Shown here one piece after another: positions 16,255 through 24,917 of a stretch of 64,000 nt of DNA. How positions within the stretch are numbered: the first letter of the stretch is position 1; each line of letters opens with the position of its first letter. Under the pieces are notes generated by a model. That model did no database searches. It worked only from the letters and a program-made list of their open reading frames with translations, and was not told the DNA's origin. Origin of the DNA: Persicitalea jodogahamensis. Lineage in GTDB: Bacteria > Bacteroidota > Bacteroidia > Cytophagales > Spirosomataceae. A program made the translations under genes and the position numbers. The DNA is taken from positions 62,001 to 126,000 of the forward strand of contig NZ_BMXF01000005.1 in the NCBI RefSeq assembly GCF_014651615.1. The letters are read 5' to 3'.

Positions 16255-18147
16255 ATGAGCGACGCAATTAAGCATGAGTGCGGGATCGCGCTGATTCGTC
16301 TTCGGAAGCCCTTTCAATACTACATCGACAAGTACGAAACGCCTCTCTACGCAGTCCACAAGTTGTCGGTACTGATGCAAAAGCAGGTTAACCGGGGCCA
16401 GGATGGAGCCGGTGTGGCCAACATCAAAATCGAAGTCCCGGCGGGTAAGCGCTACATCAGCCGCTATCGCTCGGTGGAGCCGCAGCCCGTGGCAGATGTC
16501 TTTCAGAAAATACACAAGAAATTCAGGAAAGGCCTCAAAGACTATAAAAACAAGGCCAACGACGCCCGTTGGTTGCAGGAAAACCTGGCCTTTACGGGCG
16601 AGTTGTGGTTGGGCCATCTGCGCTATGGTACTCACGGCACCAACGAAATCGAGAGCTGCCACCCGATGCTTCGCCAAAGCAACTGGCGCAGCCGCAACCT
16701 GGTGATGGCGGGCAATTTCAACATGACCAACGTGGACGAGCTTTTCGGCAAACTGGTTTCGCTGGGCCAGCACCCCAAAGAAAAAGCGGATACCGTGACG
16801 GTGATGGAGAAAATCGGCCATTTCCTGGACGAGGAAAACCAGCGCGTTTTCGACCGCTTCAAGGGAATATGGGAAAACCCCACGCTATCGGACATCATTG
16901 AAGAAAATATTGATATTCAGCGTGTGCTGGAGCGGTCCTGCCGCGACTTCGACGGCGGCTATGCCATGTGCGGCCTCACTGGCCACGGCGCGGCGTTCGT
17001 GATGCGCGACCCGGCGGGCATTCGTCCGGCATTTTACTACGCCGATGATGAGGTGGTGGTGGTGGCTTCCGAGAAGCAGGCCATCAAGGCCGCTTTCGAC
17101 GTCGAATACGACCAGATTCAGGAAGTGACTCCGGGTAGCGCCTTGATTGTAAACAAGGAGGGCGAATACAGCGAGATGTCCATTCTGCCCCAGTTGCCCA
17201 AGCGCTCCTGCAGCTTCGAGCGGATTTACTTTTCGCGCGGCACCGACCCCGATATTTACAATGAACGAAAAACACTGGGTAAGCTGCTGATTCCGCAGAT
17301 TCTGGAAGAGATCGACTACGACCTCGAAAACACGATTTTTTCCTATATTCCCAATACCGCCGAAACATCATTTTTCGGTATGATCGAGGGCCTAGAAGAG
17401 TATCTGGCCAAGAAGCGCAAGCGGGCTATTATGGAGGGGATATTGTTTGAGGAAGAACTCGACAGGGTACTTTCGTTCCGGCCCCGCATCGAGAAACTAG
17501 TGACCAAGGATGTAAAATCCCGCACTTTCATTACCGCCGACAGCTTGCGCGATGACCTTGTTTCAAGTGTGTACGACACCACCTTCGAAGTAGTACGCAA
17601 AGGCATTGACACCGTGGTAGTGATCGACGATTCCATTGTGCGTGGTACTACGCTGGAGAAAAGCATTCTGAAAATGCTGGACGGACTCGGCCCCAAGAAA
17701 ATCGTGATCGTCTCGTCGGCCCCGCAGATTCGCTTTCCTGACTGCTACGGCATCGATATGTCACGCATGAAAGACTTCGTGGCATTCCGGGCTATGGTGG
17801 AATTACTGGAAGAACGCGGCATGGGTTTCATGCGGGAAGAAGTTTACGCCCAATGTGCGGCAAACCTGGCTTCCGGCAACGCGCACACGACAAACTACGC
17901 CAAAGCCCTGTATGATCTGTTTACGGATGATGAGATTTCCCGCAAAATCTCGGAAATCATTCGTCCCGAAGATATGAAAGCCGAGCTGTCAGTCATTTTT
18001 CAAACTGTCGACAACCTTCATGAGGCTTGTCCGAAGCACATTGGCGACTGGTACTTTACAGGAAACTACCCCACGCCGGGTGGCAACAAGGTAGTAAACA
18101 AAGCCTACGTCAATTTCCACGAAGGAAAGCTGGTGCGGGCTTATTGA
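16255..18147 (+). CDS. Amidophosphoribosyltransferase-like (PurF family) protein
   Basis: A 630-residue protein combining a class II glutamine amidotransferase domain (nucleophile C9 in HECGIALI; NRGQDGAGVA, LGHLRYGTHG, AGNFNMTN) with a phosphoribosyltransferase domain (VVVIDDSIVRGTTLEKS, the PRPP-binding loop). This is the first-step enzyme design of purine synthesis. It is longer than classical PurF (about 500 residues): extra segments lie in the glutaminase half and at the C-terminus. The catalytic Cys is the ninth residue, so it needs pro-peptide removal to be N-terminal. Bacteroidota often hold such a long paralogue in addition to purF; I therefore do not give the symbol. It ends at a strong terminator. 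Confidence 0.85.
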   Translation: MSDAIKHECGIALIRLRKPFQYYIDKYETPLYAVHKLSVLMQKQVNRGQDGAGVANIKIEVPAGKRYISRYRSVEPQPVADVFQKIHKKFRKGLKDYKNKANDARWLQENLAFTGELWLGHLRYGTHGTNEIESCHPMLRQSNWRSRNLVMAGNFNMTNVDELFGKLVSLGQHPKEKADTVTVMEKIGHFLDEENQRVFDRFKGIWENPTLSDIIEENIDIQRVLERSCRDFDGGYAMCGLTGHGAAFVMRDPAGIRPAFYYADDEVVVVASEKQAIKAAFDVEYDQIQEVTPGSALIVNKEGEYSEMSILPQLPKRSCSFERIYFSRGTDPDIYNERKTLGKLLIPQILEEIDYDLENTIFSYIPNTAETSFFGMIEGLEEYLAKKRKRAIMEGILFEEELDRVLSFRPRIEKLVTKDVKSRTFITADSLRDDLVSSVYDTTFEVVRKGIDTVVVIDDSIVRGTTLEKSILKMLDGLGPKKIVIVSSAPQIRFPDCYGIDMSRMKDFVAFRAMVELLEERGMGFMREEVYAQCAANLASGNAHTTNYAKALYDLFTDDEISRKISEIIRPEDMKAELSVIFQTVDNLHEACPKHIGDWYFTGNYPTPGGNKVVNKAYVNFHEGKLVRAY

Positions 18148-18199
18148 AAAATGAAATCCGGGTCGTTGGCAAAGAGCGGAAGTTCTTTCCTTACGACAC

Positions 18200-18235
18200 A
18201 AAAAGCGGACTGCTCTAGCGAGTAGTCCGCTTTTT
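18200..18235. terminator. Bidirectional terminator between convergent genes
   Basis: A 12-bp stem (AAAAAGCGGACT / AGTCCGCTTTTT) with a 12-nt loop, A-rich on the left and T-rich on the right. It serves the PurF-like gene on the plus strand and the outer-membrane protein gene on the minus strand. Confidence 0.9.
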
Positions 18236-18274
18236 ATATACCATCTCAACGCATGGCGTATGCGGTGATGACTC

Positions 18275-19489
18275 CTACTTATTAACCGGACACCCTTCGT
18301 TTCTGTATCTGCCGGGCAGGTTGGGGCATTTGTCCACATGATCGGGAATGCCGTCCTTGTCCGTATCGGGGCAGCCCCCGAAGCGTAACAGGCCTTTCAC
18401 GTCGGGACAGCCGTCGTAGGCATCACGCACGCCATCACCGTCGCGGTCAGGGCATCCTTTTACCTTTCCAGGTAGGTTGGGACATTCGTCGAGTCGATCG
18501 ATTACACCATCCTTATCCGTATCGGGACAACCGCGTGTAGCTTTCGTTCCGGCCACGTTCGGGCATTTGTCCACGTAGTCGGGGATTCCGTCAGAGTCGG
18601 TATCAGGACAGCCGAAGAACTTTGCGACTCCCGCCGTATTTGGACAGCGGTCGCGCTCGTCGGGAATGCCGTCATTATCGGCATCACGCACTTTGCGGTT
18701 GAAACGGTGCGTGAGCGTCACGGACAGAAAACTATACTTGTCGTTGGGAGTGTCGCTGTACGTTGTCGATTCCTCCGGGTTAATCAGACGACGGCCCGAA
18801 GTGGCATCCAGTTTGTCACTACGGGCAAAGTAGAAGCGGTAGTCAAGGCCAGCCTGCCAGTTTTCGGACAATTGGTACTTGAGCATAAGACCGACCGGAA
18901 TCATTCGTTCGTGGGTTCTGCTTACTCCCAATGGCCCCTGAGGACTGCCCCAACGTAGAAACAGCGGGTTGCGGCCGCTGACATCGCTATTGGTAAAGCG
19001 CACCCGCTGATCAGTATCGAGGTCAAAGGCGTTGGCGCTAAAATACATAATGCTCAACCCGCTGTAGACACTCAAATGAAACGGGCTTCGGTCGGCATAT
19101 CGACTGAACTGCTCGGTCAGATCCCAGCGGGCCAGTAGCCCAATAGAGTTGAATTCATTAATAAAATACGAATTAAAGAATTCCCGCTTCTGTCCACCCA
19201 GCTTTCCGGCGGCGAGGTCAAGACTCATGGCAAAAGCGGGATTTACCTGGCGGATCAGGCTGAGGCCCGTCATGAACTTCATATCCTGATCGCCGAGTTC
19301 GCCAAAAAACTGCGTCAAACCACCCCGAATGGAAATGGAGTAGGGCGAGAGCACCCGATTGGTCAGGCTGACATTCCGTTTTTGAGCTTCGAGCGTGTCG
19401 GACGATTGCACACTAATCCGGCCCTGCGCCGCAGCGGCCACGGCAATGATCAGCAGAAAGAAAGACAGCAAATAACGGCGCAACATCAT
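18275..19489 (-). CDS. Outer-membrane beta-barrel protein with thrombospondin type 3 repeats
   Basis: A 404-residue protein with a signal peptide (MMLRRYLLSFFLLIIAVAAAAQ) and an eight-strand-like beta-barrel (about 40-265). Next come five calcium-binding thrombospondin type 3 repeats of the form D-x-D-x-DGIPD-x-x-D-x-CPN (about 268-400). In Bacteroidota this layout is usually followed by an OmpA peptidoglycan-binding domain. Here the protein stops right after the fifth repeat (GCPVNK), so the OmpA domain is missing. The repeats probably bind calcium in the periplasm and space the barrel from the wall. It ends at the shared terminator at 18200-18235. Confidence 0.88.
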   Translation of the reverse strand: MMLRRYLLSFFLLIIAVAAAAQGRISVQSSDTLEAQKRNVSLTNRVLSPYSISIRGGLTQFFGELGDQDMKFMTGLSLIRQVNPAFAMSLDLAAGKLGGQKREFFNSYFINEFNSIGLLARWDLTEQFSRYADRSPFHLSVYSGLSIMYFSANAFDLDTDQRVRFTNSDVSGRNPLFLRWGSPQGPLGVSRTHERMIPVGLMLKYQLSENWQAGLDYRFYFARSDKLDATSGRRLINPEESTTYSDTPNDKYSFLSVTLTHRFNRKVRDADNDGIPDERDRCPNTAGVAKFFGCPDTDSDGIPDYVDKCPNVAGTKATRGCPDTDKDGVIDRLDECPNLPGKVKGCPDRDGDGVRDAYDGCPDVKGLLRFGGCPDTDKDGIPDHVDKCPNLPGRYRNEGCPVNK

Positions 19490-19747
19490 GTAAAACGGGT
19501 TGATGTATTTACAAATATAAAAAACCGAACCCGAAACTTTACTAATATTCGCCTGTAAATCAATTGACCTGACGAACTTTCCGCGTTGACGGTAGTTTCA
19601 GTAAGAGAATATCGCCTACTTTCGTGCGGACAAGATCTTGCAGAAAAACAATTGTCCGGAAAGAGCAAAATGAAGCCAATTTATACTTTTTGATGTACAG
19701 TTGCCGGAAAACACAGCACGATCAACTGTCAACTTTATACCACAACA

Positions 19748-20485
19748 ATGAGCGTCGTACCTTATAAGGACAAAGACAATAGTAAGCGCGATCAGGTAGC
19801 CGAGATGTTCGATAACATTTCGCCCAAGTATGACTTTTTGAACCACCTCCTGAGCGGTGGTATTGATATCTACTGGCGCAAGCGGGCGATTAAGCTGCTT
19901 AATAAATCCCATCCGGGCGGTGTACCGCCGAAGACTATACTCGATATTGCCACCGGTACGGGCGACTTCGCCATCGAAGCCCTCGCGCTGCATCCCGAAA
20001 AGATAATCGGCGTAGACATTTCGGAGGGAATGCTGGCCGTGGGGCGGCAGAAAATCCAAAAGCTGGGCAAGCAGGGGATTATCGAGCTGCGCACGGGCGA
20101 TTCGGAGCATCTGCCCTTCGCAGACAATTATTTCGACGCCGTGATCGTTTCCTTTGGCGTACGCAATTTCGAGAACCTGCTGGCCGGACTGACCGACATG
20201 CAGCGCGTTATGCGCCGGGGCGGCACCTGCGTGGTGGTGGAGTTCTCCAAGCCCAAGGCGTTTCCGTTCAAGCAGGTTTACAATTTTTATTTCAAATATA
20301 TCCTGCCTACCGTCGGCAAAATGGTTTCAAGAGACAGTTCTGCCTATACCTACCTTCCCGAGTCGGTGCAGGCATTTCCTGATGGGAATGATTTTTTGAC
20401 CATTTTTGAGCAAGCGGGCTTCACCAAAACTCAATGCATCCCACTCACTTTCGGAATTTGTTCCATCTATGTCGGTCACAAGTAG
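19748..20485 (+). CDS. ubiE: Demethylmenaquinone/2-methoxy-polyprenyl-1,4-benzoquinol methyltransferase
   Basis: A 245-residue SAM-dependent methyltransferase of the UbiE/MenG family, which makes the last methylation of menaquinone. It has the N-terminal YDFLNHLLSGGIDIYWRKRAI signature (here shown in part), motif I LDIATGTGDFAIEA, and the family marker FGVRNFENLLAGL followed by RVMRRGGTCVVVEFSKP. Length and start are standard. The last 52 nt overlap the following porT-like gene, a gene pair conserved in many Bacteroidota. Confidence 0.95.
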   Translation: MSVVPYKDKDNSKRDQVAEMFDNISPKYDFLNHLLSGGIDIYWRKRAIKLLNKSHPGGVPPKTILDIATGTGDFAIEALALHPEKIIGVDISEGMLAVGRQKIQKLGKQGIIELRTGDSEHLPFADNYFDAVIVSFGVRNFENLLAGLTDMQRVMRRGGTCVVVEFSKPKAFPFKQVYNFYFKYILPTVGKMVSRDSSAYTYLPESVQAFPDGNDFLTIFEQAGFTKTQCIPLTFGICSIYVGHK

Positions 20486-21168
20486 CGCTGCTACTTATGC
20501 TCAGTTTTTTTGCTGTCGATCGGGCACAGGCACAGGGAAAAGGCTATGTGCGGCGTCATCTGGAATTCTACGACGACAAGCCCATCCACTACGGCTTTCT
20601 GTTTGCTGTACCCGTCACGCGGTTCAACATTCAGCACAGCGACAAATTCCTTGAATCCGATTCGGCTTATGCCATCGGTTCACCCGCGCAACCTGCCTTC
20701 CGCATGGGTTTCACCGTCAATGCCTTCCTGAACGATCACTTTGACATACGAACCACACCATCTGTCTCGCTCTACGAGCGGCAGGTGCGGTTTGACTACC
20801 CTTCTGGTAATAAAAGGCTTGAAAAGCGTGAATCCACCTGGATTGAAATACCCTTTTTGGTCAAGTACAAATCCGTCCGGCGCGTCAACACCCGAATGTA
20901 CCTGCTGGCGGGCGCAACTCTGGCCATCGAAACCAATGTCAAGCGGAGCCGCGGGGGCGGAGCCGCCAATCAACTCGACACCCGCACTTCGGACTTTACC
21001 GTGGATTATGGGGTCGGCTTCGAGCAGTTCTTCCAGTTCTTTAAGTTTGCGCCCGAACTACGCTTTTCCCATGGTCTGGTGAATATGTTACAGCCAGGTG
21101 CCAATGTGAGCGTGGGGATCGAGCGTATGAGAACGCATACCGTGACGCTCTATTTAAATTTTGAGTAA
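20434..21168 (+). CDS. porT: PorT/SprT-like outer-membrane protein of the type IX secretion system
   Basis: A 244-residue outer-membrane barrel with a signal sequence (core VALLLMLSFFAVDRAQAQG) and a series of alternating hydrophobic strands ending in VTLYLNFE with a terminal aromatic. The position directly after ubiE, with overlap, is the known context of the T9SS component PorT (SprT in gliding species). T9SS presence fits with the T9SS sorting domain encoded at 23.6 kb. The start at 20434 lies inside ubiE; no later ATG keeps the signal peptide, so the 52-nt overlap seems real and suggests translational coupling. The assignment relies on context and barrel pattern more than on single motifs. 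Confidence 0.8.
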   Translation: MHPTHFRNLFHLCRSQVALLLMLSFFAVDRAQAQGKGYVRRHLEFYDDKPIHYGFLFAVPVTRFNIQHSDKFLESDSAYAIGSPAQPAFRMGFTVNAFLNDHFDIRTTPSVSLYERQVRFDYPSGNKRLEKRESTWIEIPFLVKYKSVRRVNTRMYLLAGATLAIETNVKRSRGGGAANQLDTRTSDFTVDYGVGFEQFFQFFKFAPELRFSHGLVNMLQPGANVSVGIERMRTHTVTLYLNFE

Positions 21169-21276
21169 ATGACTGCTTAAAATCAGCAGGTTGACTTTTT
21201 TCGAAAAAATTTTCAAAAAAAAAGTTGGAAACCTAAAATCACTCCTACATATTTGCAGTCCCAAACAGGAGCAGAG

Positions 21277-21351
21277 GGGCGCTTAGCTCAGTTGGTTCAG
21301 AGCACCTGCCTTACAAGCAGGGGGTCGGGGGTTCGAATCCCTCAGCGCCCA
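21277..21351 (+). tRNA. tRNA-Val (anticodon TAC)
   Basis: A complete cloverleaf: acceptor GGGCGCT pairs with AGCGCCC, the D-loop is TAGCTCAGTTGGTTCAGAGC, and the anticodon stem CCTGC/GCAGG carries CTTACAA with anticodon TAC. The T-arm is GGGGGTTCGAATCCCTC. The 3' CCA is not encoded. A strong hairpin terminator follows 3 nt later. Confidence 0.96.
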
Positions 21352-21353
21352 CA

Positions 21354-21385
21354 AAAGCCGCTAAATCGTATGATTTAGCGGCTTT
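21354..21385 (+). terminator. Terminator of tRNA-Val
   Basis: A 14-bp perfect stem (AAAGCCGCTAAATC / GATTTAGCGGCTTT) with GTAT loop, followed by GTTGTTT. It lies directly after the tRNA and may also serve the sulfatase gene that approaches from the right. Confidence 0.88.
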
Positions 21386-21471
21386 GTTGTTTATCGATCC
21401 CACTATAGAATCCGTTTCTTATTCAATGGTGAGGTTCGGGGCGGGCCTATTGGCGATCTCTTACTTTACAT

Positions 21472-22851
21472 CTATTTCTTTACCGGCATGTTGGCGTTCA
21501 CCTTTTTGCGCCAGTCGCGGAACTGCGCGAGCATTTCGCGCTTTTTTTCAGGTAGCTGGGTCGAGAGGTCGTGGGTTTCGCTCAGGTCGTTTTTCAGGTT
21601 GTAGAGTTCCGTCGCACCGTCCTCGTAGCTTTCGGTAAGTTTATAATCGCCCAGACGGTAGGCTCCGGCGGGCATTCCCAGCTGGTTGCTGAAGTGCGGG
21701 TAGTGCCAGTAGGCGGGCTGGTCGGGCAGCGATTTTTGGGTACCCAGCAGCACGGGCAGGATACTACGACTGTCCATCTCGACCTGCGGCATGGGCTTTT
21801 GCAGTAGTTCGCTAAAGGTAGCGAAGTAGTCCACGTTACTGAAATACTGGTCGCTGATGCCACCGGGCACGATTTTCCCTTTCCAAAAAGCAATGGCCGG
21901 AATGCGGATGCCACCTTCATAGACATGGCCTTTCCACTTGCGCAACGGTTCCATATTCGTCGGGATCGGCCCCAATTCCGGTAAGCCGACACCGCCGTTA
22001 TCGGAGGTGAAAATGACCAGCGTATTCTCCAACAACCCTTGTTCCCGCAAAGCCGCCATTATGCGGCCCACACCGTCGTCCAGGCTTTCCATCATGGCAC
22101 CGTAGTTGGGATTGTAGCGGCCTTCAAATTTCTCATATTTCCGGAAGTACTTGCTCAGCTTATCGCCCCGGGGTACGATGAATACATGCGGAGCGGAATA
22201 GGCAAGGTAGAGGAAGAAAGGCTTCTGTCCATCGGCTGGCTGTTTTTCCAGAAACTCGACGGCGTAGTCGGTAAGCTTGTCGGTAAGGTAATGCGTGCCG
22301 TCGTCTCTGAACTCCTGCTTGTAGCTATCTTCAAAGATAGAATAGTTGTAGTAGTCCAGCCCATTGCGGCCGATCATGCGGCTGTAATCGAAGCCCTGCG
22401 CCCACGGCGCGAGGCTGTCGCCATTGCCCAGATGCCACTTGCCCACCATGCCCGTGGTGTAGCCCTGCGGTTTGAGCCACTCAGCCAGCGTGGTAGCCGA
22501 AGAAGGCAGAAACGGATTCCAGGGGGCTGGATCGACGGGCGAGGCGTCGTCGGTACGATTGCCCGCGATGAAGTTGGTCAGTCCGTAGCGGGCCGGATGG
22601 CGGCCCGTCAGGATAGCGGCCCGCGAGGGTGAGCAGACGGGGCTGGCCGAGTAGGCCTGTGTAAAGCGCAGCCCGTGCCGCGCCAGCGAATCCAGGTGCG
22701 GTGTTTCGTTGTAGGGATTGCCGTAGCAGCCGAGGTCAAAGTACCCCAGGTCGTCGGCCAGAATGTAAACGATATTGGGCGGAGGGGTAGTTTGGGCAAT
22801 GGTACTTGGCCCCAAGAACAGCAGAAGTACCAGGCAAGGGATACTTTTCAT
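21472..22851 (-). CDS. Secreted Cys-type sulfatase (arylsulfatase family)
   Basis: A 459-residue sulfatase. I start it at the ATG at 22851 (MKSIPCLVLLLFLG, a clean signal peptide ending near IAQ-T), not at the longer open frame. It carries the metal site NIVYILADDLG and the maturation motif C73-S-P75-S-R77 in ASPVCSPSRAAILTGRHPARYG (shown in part). In that motif Cys is converted to formylglycine by FGE or an anaerobic enzyme; neither is seen in the window. HTHYLTDK-type and YSAPHVF segments and a FTSDNGG strand complete the fold. It should release sulfate from extracellular glycans in the periplasm. It appears monocistronic. No SusCD pair is adjacent. Confidence 0.92.
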   Translation of the reverse strand: MKSIPCLVLLLFLGPSTIAQTTPPPNIVYILADDLGYFDLGCYGNPYNETPHLDSLARHGLRFTQAYSASPVCSPSRAAILTGRHPARYGLTNFIAGNRTDDASPVDPAPWNPFLPSSATTLAEWLKPQGYTTGMVGKWHLGNGDSLAPWAQGFDYSRMIGRNGLDYYNYSIFEDSYKQEFRDDGTHYLTDKLTDYAVEFLEKQPADGQKPFFLYLAYSAPHVFIVPRGDKLSKYFRKYEKFEGRYNPNYGAMMESLDDGVGRIMAALREQGLLENTLVIFTSDNGGVGLPELGPIPTNMEPLRKWKGHVYEGGIRIPAIAFWKGKIVPGGISDQYFSNVDYFATFSELLQKPMPQVEMDSRSILPVLLGTQKSLPDQPAYWHYPHFSNQLGMPAGAYRLGDYKLTESYEDGATELYNLKNDLSETHDLSTQLPEKKREMLAQFRDWRKKVNANMPVKK

Positions 22852-22988
22852 AAAACAGTTTTTTATGAAAAAGCGAAAGCTGTCCCTTTTATACCAAGAA
22901 CAGGAAATTCCACTAGGAGTTCCTGTTCGTTTGGAGATGCCAAAACTTACCGCGGCTGTAGGCGTAAAGCCGCCCGGAAGGTTCATTG

Positions 22989-23060
22989 ACAATCAAGGTT
23001 ACGGATGGCGCTTCACTTGCCGATCCGTGCTCGGAAATAGCCATCCGTAACCTTGATTGT
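22989..23060. repeat. 21-bp perfect inverted repeat with inner stem
   Basis: Positions 22989-23009 and 23040-23060 are exact reverse complements over 21 bp, separated by 30 nt that can form a short inner stem (CCGA/TCGG). The right arm lies within the 3' end of the lipoprotein gene at 23013-23540 and the left arm lies after its stop, so the end of the gene is duplicated in inverted orientation. No T-run follows on either strand, so it is not a classical terminator. Confidence 0.75.
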
Positions 23061-23540
23061 GTCGGGATAAAGAGACCCCTTCTTGTCAAAAATAACATAG
23101 GTCACATTAAAATTACCTATGACCTCTGTTCTTTTCTTTTTTTTACTTATGGAGGTGATTTCTAAGGTGTTCTTTGCCCCAGCAAGAGAAACGTAAAAGT
23201 CTTTAAGTACGTCATCCCCTATCAAGGCAGCAAAACTTGTATAAATTAAAGTGTCCTTACAAGGATTCCCACTAACTGCGGGATAAACTTGATAGACACC
23301 AGTCGATAATGTTATGTTGCTGAAGCCGAATATTTCTAACCCCCTAAGCCCCTGTTTTGTCAATTCTAATCCCAATCGACCCTTATAACATGGTTCATTA
23401 GGCTGGGCGAGTGTTTCATTAGCAATCCAAGGCTTACCGTTCAGATATGCGCTGGCAGTTCCCAATGGAGGAACGTCTCTGTCTGATCGACAAGCTATCA
23501 AACAACTGATGATAAATAAAATTAAGAGACTGGCTTTCAT
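23013..23540 (-). CDS. Lipoprotein, unknown
   Basis: A 175-residue protein starting at the ATG at 23540 (MKASLLILFIISCLIACRSD), with a lipobox CLIAC. It would be lipidated at that Cys and placed in the membrane. The mature part begins with a DVPPLGTASAYLNGKPWIA strand. This is similar in style to small Bacteroidota lipoproteins that open with an ATLNGxxW-type segment, and it has a paired Cys (EPCYKG, NPCKD). I do not assign a family or function. It lies 14 nt after the truncated metalloprotease gene and on the same strand, so the two may be co-transcribed. Its last codons are part of a 21-bp inverted repeat. AT-rich. Confidence 0.65.
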   Translation of the reverse strand: MKASLLILFIISCLIACRSDRDVPPLGTASAYLNGKPWIANETLAQPNEPCYKGRLGLELTKQGLRGLEIFGFSNITLSTGVYQVYPAVSGNPCKDTLIYTSFAALIGDDVLKDFYVSLAGAKNTLEITSISKKKKRTEVIGNFNVTYVIFDKKGSLYPDTIKVTDGYFRARIGK

Positions 23541-23554
23541 CAGTATTACGTTTA

Positions 23555-24745
23555 TCAACGAACGATAATCATGCGCTTCGTATAACTTGCACTCTCTGTC
23601 TCCAGCCGATAAAAATAGAGCCCTGCGGGCAGATTCGCAGTATCAAAATGCTCCGTATGAGTACCCGCCTCCTTTGCCCCATCTACCAAAACGTTTAGTA
23701 ATCGCCCCTGGGTATTGATCAATTTCAACTTAACTGATTGCGATTGGGGTAAGTAATAATGGAAGTCGGCACTACTACCCGCTGGATTTGGCGTCAATTC
23801 GTAAAGTTCGGCCTTGTCTCCTCCCAAATCGTCAGGATTGGCCGCTGCTACCCGACTGCCGCTATTACACCGTTGTTTATCAAGGTATACAGCTTTTACA
23901 CCAGAGGATGTCTGCCCACCACTATGTACCGTCACTTTTATGAAATAGTAGTCGCCATCGGGACATGGTAAGTTCTCAGTAAAGGTCTCGTTTGTTCCTT
24001 TGATTGAACTAAAATTAAAGCCATCGTAGCTGGTGCGCCATTCGTAAGTGTACGGGGCCGAGCCACAAATCATGCCCGCTTCCCAAGTGTACCACTCACG
24101 AGACAACCCGTTCGCTGGGCCGGACACCAACGCATTGAAAGGTCTGAAAATATCGCTCGTGAAACTGTTAACCGTATTGTACGTCTCGGTAATTCTCCTC
24201 GCATTGTCATGGTTGGCCGTCGTACCTGTGACAGCCCCGCCGTAAGTGTGATTAGGGTTAGAAAACCGCAACAAACGCGTAGAATTGGGTATGTTGCCTC
24301 CCGACACCATGATAGTCGCATGAGATTGAAATGGGTTTGTGTAAAAGACATAACCATGGGCGTACTGCCGCCATTCGGGGGAAGGGCCAGGATCGATATC
24401 GTGCCTTAGGCTATACAAGTGACCAACCTCATGCGAGAATATCTGGCGACTACTTACTGCTACTGGTGCTTCTACGATAGCGTATGCGTCACTAGCCACG
24501 AGATCGAGAGTTTGTGCCTTTCCGAAAGAGCTATATGAGGTGCTGGTTAGTAATACAACCAAATCCGCATGTGTGACATTGTTTCGCAAATTACTGATCG
24601 TTGGATCATTCCTAAGTGTCGCAAGATCAAGATCAATATCACCCGTCTCACTAAAATTGTATTCAGCCTGCCCTGCCAACTCGACCACAATCCGCGAGGT
24701 GACGCCAGAACTGTACACGGTATTATTAAAGTGGCTGATGCACAT
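23555..24745 (-). CDS. 5'-truncated metzincin-type metalloprotease with T9SS C-terminal sorting domain
   Basis: A 396-residue frame with a zinc site HEVGHLYSLRHD (HExxHxxxxxHD, but Ser replaces the usual Gly) followed by a Met-turn-like region IMVSGG. A beta domain and a C-terminal T9SS sorting domain come next: LTPNPAGSSADFHY, then LINTQGRLL, ending in LPAGLYFYRLETES and YTKRMIIVR. T9SS cargo needs a Sec signal peptide, but none is present. The frame upstream reads SAVANINQTIN for 17 more codons into a stop at 24794-24796, and the gap to the next gene is too short for signal and propeptide. So the 5' part was lost and the gene is probably non-functional. Its neighbour, a Crp-like gene, is also broken. 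Confidence 0.7.
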   Translation of the reverse strand: MCISHFNNTVYSSGVTSRIVVELAGQAEYNFSETGDIDLDLATLRNDPTISNLRNNVTHADLVVLLTSTSYSSFGKAQTLDLVASDAYAIVEAPVAVSSRQIFSHEVGHLYSLRHDIDPGPSPEWRQYAHGYVFYTNPFQSHATIMVSGGNIPNSTRLLRFSNPNHTYGGAVTGTTANHDNARRITETYNTVNSFTSDIFRPFNALVSGPANGLSREWYTWEAGMICGSAPYTYEWRTSYDGFNFSSIKGTNETFTENLPCPDGDYYFIKVTVHSGGQTSSGVKAVYLDKQRCNSGSRVAAANPDDLGGDKAELYELTPNPAGSSADFHYYLPQSQSVKLKLINTQGRLLNVLVDGAKEAGTHTEHFDTANLPAGLYFYRLETESASYTKRMIIVR

Positions 24746-24917
24746 ATTAATTGTCTGATTTATATTCGCAACAGCGCTGGCAGCAGAACTCGGCTACTTG
24801 TAGATTTGCTCTTTCCTAACTTATGGATCTGATTACAGGAAGAAATTAAGAAACCATATGCTGACAAAGGTAGGCGGTGGGTACTTACCCCAGTAATACC
24901 CGAGTTAGAAAACGAAG

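Noticed and set aside
22865-23050. A 61-codon plus-strand frame starting MKKRKLSLLYQEQE
   Set aside because: The peptide looks partly natural, but it runs through the inverted repeat and over the end of the lipoprotein gene. It has no terminator or known family. Evidence is not enough to call it a gene.
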